Both the position numbers and the translations under genes were made by a program. This document shows positions 1-7,300 of a DNA stretch of 9,194 nucleotides, piece by piece. The notes under the pieces were generated by a model. That model did not search any database and was not told the origin of the DNA. It worked only from the letters and a program-made list of their open reading frames with translations. This DNA is from CAZVEV01 sp964625865 (GTDB lineage: Bacteria > Planctomycetota > Phycisphaerae > SM23-33): NCBI GenBank assembly GCA_964625865.1, contig CAZVEV010000256.1, positions 1 through 9,194 of the forward strand. Direction: 5' to 3'. How positions within the stretch are numbered: the stretch's first letter is position 1; every line of letters starts with the position of its first letter.

Positions 1-74
1 GGGCGATTAGCTCAGTTGGCTAGAGCGTGCGGATCACACCCGCAAGGTCACTGGTTCGAGCCCAGTATCGCCCA
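1..74 (+). tRNA. tRNA-Val, anticodon CAC
   Basis: The sequence folds into a complete cloverleaf. The acceptor stem pairs 1-7 (GGGCGAT) with 67-73 (ATCGCCC), all seven pairs Watson-Crick. The D stem pairs 10-13 with 23-26 (GCTC/GAGC). The anticodon stem pairs 28-32 (TGCGG) with 40-44 (CCGCA), and the T stem pairs 50-54 (ACTGG) with 62-66 (CCAGT) around the loop TTCGAGC. The seven-base anticodon loop ATCACAC places T34 in the invariant U33 position, so the anticodon is CAC (35-37), reading the valine codon GTG. The discriminator is A74. The 3' CCA is not encoded: A74 is followed by TGT, so a CCA-adding enzyme would have to supply it. The gene begins at the first base of the window, so its promoter is not visible. 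Confidence 0.95.
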
Positions 75-80
75 TGTGAT

Positions 81-111
81 AAAGCCCTTGGAGACAAGGG
101 CTTTTGCTTTT
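81..111 (+). terminator. Rho-independent terminator after tRNA-Val
   Basis: Bases 81-90 (AAAGCCCTTG) and 95-104 (CAAGGGCTTT) form an uninterrupted 10-bp stem around the tetraloop GAGA. It is followed on the plus strand by T105 and then GC plus four T (108-111), which gives a U-rich tail for the tRNA transcript. The hairpin lies between the tRNA and the 3' end of the convergent dehydrogenase gene, whose stop codon is at 112-114. It may therefore also stop transcription from the other side, but on the minus strand the tail after the stem is only TTT-ATCACA, so termination in that direction should be weaker. Confidence 0.85.
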
Positions 112-897
112 CTACAGGAGCCTGCGCAGCAGGTCGTAGAGCCTTGGCGAGAGGCGGTAGGTCAGTGATAGCAGGTGGGCGGGCCAGCCGATCACGACCA
201 GGCTGCGATTCTTCCGGATGGCCCGCACGCCCGCACGGGCCACGCGCTCGGGGCTGACGTACATCCATCGCTTGGGCGTCTTGAAGGGGCGGCGGGGGTT
301 GGCGTTGTCGACCGAGGCCATGAACGGCGTCTGTACGTAGCCCGGACACAGAGCCGTCGCGCCCACGCCCGTGCGGCGCAGGTCCGCCCGGAGGCTCTCG
401 GTCAGGCCCACCAGGGCGAACTTCGTGGTCTGGTACGGCGCGAGGTTGCGGATCGCTGCCAGCCCGTGCATGCTCGCGACGTTCAGGATGTGCGCCTCGG
501 GCCTGGCCAGCAATGTCGGCAGCAGCGCGTGGATGAACCGGATCGGCGCCTCCAGATTCACCGCCAGCGTCCGGTCCCACTGCTCGGCGGAGATGTGCTT
601 GACGCTCCCGTACACCAGGATGCCGGCGTTGTTGACGAGAATGTCAATGTGGCCCCATTCGTCCAGCACCTGCGCCACCGTCGCGCGGATCTGCTCGGGG
701 TCGGACACGTCGCACAGCGACTGGCCCGCCTGTACGCCCAGCTCGCGCACCTTGTCAGCCGCCGCCGCCAGGGCCTCGCCGTCCCGGTCGACCAGCCACA
801 CGTGGGCGCCCCGCCGCGCCAACTCCAGCGCCAGGCACAGACCGATCCCGGACCCCGCGCCCGTGACCAGCGACTTGTTGTCTCTGATTACCTTCAT
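112..897 (-). CDS. SDR family NAD(P)-dependent oxidoreductase
   Basis: This 261-residue protein has the length and motifs of a classical short-chain dehydrogenase/reductase, a cytoplasmic Rossmann-fold enzyme that oxidises alcohols or reduces carbonyls with NAD(P)(H). Visible motifs are the glycine-rich TGAGSGIG (residues 12-19), D37 at the end of strand beta-2, D63 in CDVSD, NNAG (89-92), and the catalytic set N114, S142, Y155 and K159 (Y155-QTT-K159). PG at 185-186 starts the nicotinamide-binding loop. D37 favours NAD(H), though the following R38 could tolerate NADP(H). The C-terminus (about 236-261) is leucine- and arginine-rich and may be amphipathic. The ATG at 897 has an AGGA on the minus strand (905-908) seven bases upstream; an overlapping ATG at 902 is out of frame and stops at once. 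The gene stands alone and converges on the tRNA. Substrate cannot be told from sequence. Confidence 0.93.
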   Translation of the reverse strand: MKVIRDNKSLVTGAGSGIGLCLALELARRGAHVWLVDRDGEALAAAADKVRELGVQAGQSLCDVSDPEQIRATVAQVLDEWGHIDILVNNAGILVYGSVKHISAEQWDRTLAVNLEAPIRFIHALLPTLLARPEAHILNVASMHGLAAIRNLAPYQTTKFALVGLTESLRADLRRTGVGATALCPGYVQTPFMASVDNANPRRPFKTPKRWMYVSPERVARAGVRAIRKNRSLVVIGWPAHLLSLTYRLSPRLYDLLRRLL

Positions 898-928
898 TAC
901 ATGATCCTGACCATGCTGTCTGCCGCAG

Positions 929-957
929 ATCTTAGCGCCGGGTCGGTCTTAATTCAA
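929..957 (-). promoter_or_regulatory. Putative sigma70-type promoter of the SDR gene
   Basis: On the minus strand TTGAAT (957-952) and TAAGAT (934-929) are separated by exactly 17 bases. Each matches four of six positions of the bacterial -35 and -10 consensus. A start near 922 would leave a leader of about 25 bases that contains the AGGA ribosome-binding site at 908-905. Spacing and position fit well but the hexamers are imperfect, so this is a reasonable candidate only. Confidence 0.4.
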
Positions 958-1065
958 CGGTCGATCAGCACGGCGCGACGACATTGGCCGGTCGCGTTGC
1001 CATCCTTCCGGCCAAAACTCCGTAGAGACCACGCGAAGATAGGGGTTACGTCAGGGGCATGGTCT

Positions 1066-1074
1066 TGTTATACT
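1066..1074 (+). promoter_or_regulatory. Putative extended -10 promoter of the giant gene
   Basis: TGTTATACT at 1066-1074 is a TG-N-TATACT extended -10 element; the hexamer matches five of six consensus positions and lies in an AT-rich patch within GC-rich DNA. No good -35 lies 16-18 bases upstream: the hexamer at 17-base spacing is TTACGT (1046-1051). That is compatible with an extended -10 promoter, which depends less on a -35. Transcription would begin near 1081, giving a leader of about 145 bases before the ATG at 1225. Confidence 0.45.
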
Positions 1075-1080
1075 AAAGCA

Positions 1081-1224
1081 ATCGAAGTGACAGTCGTACC
1101 GGCGTCGGTCCCGCGCGGGGGCCGGTGCCGTGGAGGCGGCCGAAGCGGAGTGTCCATGCCTTTGCCGGGCAAGATGATCTGCGCGGTTTGCCTACGCGCT
1201 TGACCTTCCACGGAGTGAGCAGAC
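1081..1224 (+). promoter_or_regulatory. Structured 5' leader of the giant gene, with ribosome-binding site
   Basis: No gene is seen here. The leader contains a GC-rich hairpin candidate centred on CCCGCGCGGG, with ACCGGC upstream and GCCGGT downstream able to close it. Further on, GGCAA (1168-1172) can pair either with TTGCC just upstream (1162-1166) or with TTGCC downstream (1188-1192), so two mutually exclusive small hairpins are possible. No run of T follows, so it is not an obvious transcription attenuator, and I recognise no known riboswitch consensus. GGAG at 1212-1215, nine bases before the ATG, is the likely Shine-Dalgarno sequence. Confidence 0.3.
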
Positions 1225-1305
1225 ATGGAGCGTGCCGACCGATACGAGGGGGCCCAGGCGGTCCGAGTGGAGGCCCTTGAGCCGCGCTTGCTTCTGGACG
1301 GCGGG
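1225..1305 (+). other. LEPR-XLL N-terminal motif region
   Basis: Residues 18-24 read LEPRLLL, followed by DGG. This matches the LEPR-XLL motif found near the N-terminus of very large planctomycete proteins. The preceding 17 residues are charged (ERADRY, VRVE) and there is no hydrophobic core, so a classical Sec or Tat signal peptide is not visible. In this protein class the motif region is presumed to act in export or sorting, but I know of no proof. The motif is exact and at the expected position, and it supports both the start codon and the planctomycete assignment. Confidence 0.8.
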
Positions 1306-4300
1306 ATGATGATCACCGAGTTCATGGCGATCAACGACTCGACCTTGCAGGACGGGGACCAGGAGTACTCGGACTGGCTGGAGATTCACAACTCGGGAAC
1401 CGAATCGCAAGACCTGACGGGGTGGAAACTCAAGGATGGCGGCGCCGAGTGGTCCTTCCCGAGCATCTCGCTTGGCCCGGGCGAGTTCCGGGTGATCTTC
1501 GCCTCCGACGGGCGCGAGGAGGTGCCCGAACCAAAGGACCCGTACCTTGACGGCGAGGGGAACCTGCACACGAATTTCAAGCTCAAGGGCGGCGGGGAGT
1601 ACCTGGGCCTGCTGGACGATACCGGCACGGTCGTCCACGAGTACGACGAATACCCGCAGCAGTACGAGGACATCTCGTTCGGCATTGCCCAGGATGTGGC
1701 GACCACCGAGTACGTCGCATCCGGCGCCACGGCGAGCTACCTCGTGCCGTCCGGCGACATCGGCGACTGGACGCCGGTGGCCTTCGACGACAGCGCCTGG
1801 TCGGTCGGCGAGACGGGCATCGGGTTCTCCGACGTGGTACCGGGCCTTGCGGTGTGGAACTACAAGGCCAACACGACCGTCGGTCATCTGGACACAGCCG
1901 AGCAGGTCATCGCGACCCCGTCGCTGCAGAGCTACGTCAATTCCGAGAACGCGGCGGTGATCAACTACCAGAACAGCGCCGCGGCGGGCCAATACGGGTC
2001 CGATGCCCAGTTCCCGGGCTTCACCTCGACAATGGACGACTTCGTGGTCGAGGCCACCGGGTTCGTGACGATCCCCTCGACGGGCCAGTGGTCCTTCGGG
2101 GTCAACAGCGACGACGGATTCAGCCTGGCGCTGGACAATGGGACCGACAGCTTCTTCATGTCGCATCCGGGCGTGCGGAGCGCGGCGGACACGATCACCA
2201 CGTTCGACTTCACGCAGACCGGCCCGTGCAGCGTGCGACTGGTGTACTACGAGCGCGGCGGCGGGGCGGGGGTGGAGTTGTTCGCCGCCCCGGGCGCCCA
2301 CGCGACGTTCAGCGCCGCGGCGTTCGACCTGGTGGGCGACACCGCCAACGGGGGCCTGGAGGCCTTCAGCGAGCCGGTCAGCGGCGGCGCCGGCGGCGGG
2401 GCGTTTGCCGCCCTGGTCGAGACGGACGTCGGATCGGTGATGGAGGGCGTCAATCCGTCGATGTTCGTGCGGATACCGTTTACGGTGGCCGACCCGTCGC
2501 AGGTCGAGACGCTGACGCTGAAGATGAAGTACGACGACGGGTACGTCGTGTCCCTCAACGGCGAGCCGATTGCCGATCGCAACGCCCCGGCGAGCCCCGC
2601 GTGGGATTCCACGGCCACCGCCGAACGGACGGCCACCGAGGCCGCCACGTGGGAAAACGTCGACGTGACGGACTACATCAGCCTGCTGATCGCCGACGAC
2701 CAGACCGGGGACGAGGACAACGTGCTGGCGATCCACGGCATGAACTTCGCGGTCGATGACGGGGACTTCCTGGTCCTGCCCGAACTGGTGGAAGTCACCA
2801 CGCTGGGCCTGGGCGAGCACTTCTTCGCCACCGCCACGCCCAACGACGCCAACATCGAGGAGTACTGGCTGTTCGTCGATGACACGACGTTCGACTACGA
2901 CCGCGGGTTCTACGACACGGCCTTCGATCTGACGATCTCGACCGACACCGAAGGCGCGGAGATCTTCTACACCACCGACGGATCCGAGCCGAGCCGCACC
3001 AACGGGACGCTGTTCAACCCGGCCACGCCGATCCATATCGCCACGACCACCGTTCTGCGCGCGGTGGCCCTGAAGGACAACTACGGGGCCAGCAACGTCG
3101 ACGCACAGACGTACATCTTCCCCCAGCACGTGGTGGCTCAGTCGAACACGCCGGCGGGCTTCCCCACGTCGTGGGGGTCTGCGGCGGCCGACTACGAGAT
3201 GGACCCGGTGATCGTCACCGACCCGCTGTACAGCGACGGCCTGGTCGACGACCTGCTGTCGCTGCCGACGATGTCGATCGTGATGGACATTGAGGACGTC
3301 TTCGGTTCCAACGGAATCTACTCCAACTCGACGCAGCAGGGCGTGGCGTGGGAGCGGCCGGCCTCCCTGGAGTACTTCGACCCCAACAGCAGCGACGAGT
3401 TCCAGGTCAACGCCGGCGCCCGCATGTACGGCGGCGTGGGGCGCAATGCGCAGTACAAGAAGCACTCGTTCCGCTTCCTGTTCAAGGACGATTACGGTCC
3501 GACCAAGCTGCGGTTCCCATTGTTCGGGGACGAGGCGACCGACGAGTTCGACACGATCATCCTCCGGTCGAACTTCAACGACGCGTGGGTCTGGGGCGGG
3601 GCGCCCACGCAGTTCGTCCGCGACGAGTTCATGGGCCAACTGCAACTGGCGATGGGTCAGCCGGGGCGCCACGGCACGTTCGTGCACCTGTACGTCAACG
3701 GGCTGTACTGGGGCCTGTACAACCCGGTCGAGCGCCCCGACACGTCGTTCTCGGCGACGTATTTCGGCGGCGACAAGGACAACTGGGACGGGATCAACTC
3801 GACCCAGCCCACCGGCGAGAGCCAGACCGCCTCGTGGAACACGCTGATGGGCATGTCGGCCGGACTGGCCGCCAACGACGAGTACCAGCGCGTCCAGGGC
3901 AACAACCCCGACGGGACCAACAACCCCGCCTACGAAGACTACCTGGACATCGACAACTACATCACCTACCTGCTGGTCAACCAGTGGGGGGGCAATAACG
4001 ACTGGGTCAGCCACAACTGGTACGCCGGCCGCCTCCGCGGTCCCGAGAGTACGGGCTTCAAGTCCTACTCCTGGGATGCCGAGTGGACCATGGACATGCG
4101 GTCGGGCCTGAGCGACAACACGGTCAACGACACGACCACGAGCAACTACCTGCTCAAACCGTACACCTACCTCCGCAACAACGACGAGTTCAAGCTCCGC
4201 TACGCCGACCAGATTCACAGATACATGTTCAACGGCGGCGTACTGACGCCCGAGTCGCTGGTCCCGCGTTATCAGGCGATGGCCGACTTCGTCGACCAGG

Positions 4301-7300
4301 CCGTCATCACCGAATCGGCCCGCTGGGGCGACGTGGTCCACGAGCCGGCCTACGATCTGGAAGACTGGACCAACGAGCGGGACTACCTGCTCAATACGTA
4401 CCTGCCCGGCCGAACAGCCGTCGTCCTGGGCCAGTTGACCAGCGCGGGGTTGTACCCGAGCATCACCGCTCCGACGTTCCACATCAACGGGACCTACCAG
4501 CACGGCGGGACGATCGAGATCAACGACGAACTGACGATGACGCCCGGCGGGGCGACGATCTACTACACGCTGGACGGCACGGACCCGCGCGAGCTGTACG
4601 GGGCCATCAGTTCGACCGCCGTCCTGTACGACGACGCGGCGATCCCCCTGCCCCAGGGCGGTCACGTCAAGGCCCGCGTCTACGATGGCGGCCAGTGGAG
4701 CGCCCTGAACGAGGCGACGTACTACATCGACGTGGCGCCCGACATCCGCGTGACGGAGATCATGTACAACCCGGCCGACCCGACGGCGGCCGAAATCACC
4801 GCAGGACATGCAGACAGCGACGACTTCGAGTACATCGAGATCAAGAACATCTCGACCACCGATACGCTTCCACTGAGAGACCTGCGGTTCACCAACGGGA
4901 TCGACTACACGTTTGGCGATGTATCGATCGTCCCGGGCGGGTATGTGGTGGTGGCGAAGAACCCGGATGCGTTTGCGGTCCGCTACAGCGGATTCGCAGG
5001 CACGGTGGTGGGGCCGTTCGAGGGCGGCACGTCGCTGCGCAACAGCGGCGAGCGGCTGCAACTGGACTCGCCGATCGGCGGGATCATCCAGGAGTTCGGC
5101 TTCAAGGACGGCTGGTACGACCACACCGACGGGGACGGGTTCTCGCTGACGATCCGCGATCCGCAGGGCGATCTTGCGTTGTGGGACCAGTCGGACGGCT
5201 GGCGGGCCAGCACGGCCCCGGGCGGCTCGCCGGGCACCGACGACGTCCTGCCGGACCCCGGGTCGATCATCATCACCGAAGCCCTGGCCCACAGCGACGG
5301 GCCCACCGTCGACGCGATCGAACTGTACAACGCCTCGACCGTGCCGGTCGACATCAGCACCTGGTTCCTCAGCGACCAGAAGAAAGACGATACAGGCGTT
5401 GAGGTCCTGACCAAGTACGAAATCCCGTCCATGGCGCCGCTGAACCCGGGCGACTACGTGGTCTTCTACGAGGATTTGCACTTCGGCACGGGGGCGGCCC
5501 CGTTCGCGCTGAAGGAGCTTCGTGACCAGGTGTATCTTTCGTCGAACGCCGGCGGGGTCGCCGGCGGCTACCGCGAGGACGTCGATTTCGGCGCTTCGCC
5601 AGCGGATATCCCGTTCGGCCTGCACGTCAAGAGCACCGGCGGGACGGACTTCACGCTGCTGGAGTCCCAGACGTTCGGCGGACCCAACGCTGACCCGTAC
5701 TTCGACGATCTGGTGATCAACGAGGTGATGTACCATCCGGCCGATCCGACGGCCGACGAGATCGCCGCCGGCTTTATCAGCGACAACGACTTCGAGTACA
5801 TCGAGATCTACAACTCCTCGACGACGGCCACGCGGACGTTGACCGACTTCCACCTGTCCAGCGGGATAGGCTTCACCTTCGGCTGGTATCCGGCGGCGGG
5901 GGCCGGCACGGAGGTCTGGACGCTCGAACCGGGGGCCACCGCCACCTGGACCGCATCCCTGCCTGCCGGCCTGGATAGCTACGAGGTCTTCGCCCGATGG
6001 GACCTGCTGGACGGGGAGGGCGACGAGCGGGACCTGGACGGGAAGGCCAGCTACCTGATCACGCACAACACGGGGTCAACCGAGGTCATCCGTGATCAGA
6101 AGCCCGAGGACGACGACGAGGGCCCCGGCTACATCGACGCCGAAGGGTGGGTCTCGCTGGGCACGTACGACTTCGACTCGACCGGCCAGGTCGTCCTGAC
6201 GCGCGGGACGAATAACCCGGGCAACTGGACGATCGCCGACCAGGTCAAGTTTGTCAGCAACACTCACACCGAGACGGTGGGCTCGCCGGCGCTGAACTCC
6301 TGGTACACCGCCAACGGGCCGGCGACGATCGGGCCGGGCCAGTACGTCGTGGTCGTCAGCAACATCGCGGCGTTCGATTACCGCTACGACATCGCGGGCA
6401 ATGGAATCGAGGTGGCCGGTCAGTACACGGGCAACCTGTCCAACGGGGGCGAGAAGGTCAAGCTGATGCGGAAGGGCAATCCCGAGCCCGATCCGAGCTA
6501 CTTCATCCCGTGGTACCGCGTCGATTACGTCAACTACAACGACAACCTGCCCTGGCCGGTCGAGCCGGACGGAACCGGCCCGAGCCTGAACCGCGTCGAC
6601 CCGGCCGATCCGTACCCGTACGGCAACGACGCGGGCAACTGGGTGACCAGTGCGGCCAACGGCTCGCCCGGGGCGCCCAACGTTGTCGAGGACACCACCC
6701 CCCCGACCGTGCCGACGGACCTCACGGCCGTGGTGGGCCTTGATCCCGATACGCAGGTCGAACTGGCCTGGACCGAGTCCGTCGAGCCGGGAAGCTACGT
6801 GGACTACTACGTGGTCTACCGCGACGGCGTGCAGATCGGCACGTCGGAGACCAACGCGTACGTCGACACCGACGTGACGGTGGTCACCCCGTATGCTTAC
6901 GACGTCTCGGCGGTCAACCGCGACGGGTACGCCAGCGCCCGTTCGACCGCAGCCAACATCACCATCCCGGGCATCATTTCGTCCAGCGTGCCGTCCGAGA
7001 CCGAGATCAGCGCGGTCTTCAGCGAGGCGCTCGTCGCCGCGTCGGCCGAACTGCTCACCAACTACACCTTCGTCGGCGGGACGCTGCAGACCGCCGTCCT
7101 GGACCCCGATAACGTCACCGTCACGCTGACGACCGACACCATGGTGGCCAACCAGGACTACACGCTGACCGTCGGGTCGCTCGGCACGGTCTCGGGCCTG
7201 CTCATGCCCGCCGGCCAGCAGGTCGCCTTCACCTACACCCCCGAGGGCGAAGGGTTCATCTTCCGGGAGTACTGGACGGGCATCGCGGGCAACGCCATTC

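Noticed and set aside
1..74. Reading the tRNA as Ile because of a GAT near the anticodon loop
   Set aside because: The five-pair anticodon stem fixes the loop as ATCACAC; the base before GAT is not T, whereas CAC follows the required T33.
900..902. Minus-strand ATG just upstream of the dehydrogenase start
   Set aside because: It is followed immediately by TAA and is out of frame with the dehydrogenase.
175..1203. Plus-strand frame of 342 codons opposite the dehydrogenase
   Set aside because: It is antisense to a gene with complete SDR catalytic motifs, its composition is a shadow, and it runs through the intergenic region without a ribosome-binding site.
1081..1224. Possible c-di-GMP or other known riboswitch in the leader
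   Set aside because: GGGCAA and GCC blocks are reminiscent, but the conserved core and spacing of the known classes are not present and no expression platform is clear.
1306..1324. Later in-frame ATG codons (1306, 1309, 1324) as the real start
   Set aside because: They would remove the exact LEPR-XLL motif and lack a convincing Shine-Dalgarno sequence; ATG 1225 has GGAG at nine bases.
4083..5402. Plus-strand frame of 439 codons in another frame, with similar ones at 1854-2759, 3290-3998 and 7479-8447
   Set aside because: They are Arg/Gly/Pro-rich translations typical of out-of-frame reading of GC-rich genes, and they overlap well-defined LTD, CotH and FN3 domains.
1192..6066. Antisense open frame of 1,624 codons on the minus strand
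   Set aside because: It is exactly codon-aligned with the giant gene and stays open only because TTA, CTA and TCA are avoided there. Its translation is low-complexity V/R/G/D-rich and shows no domain, while the sense strand encodes clear domains throughout.
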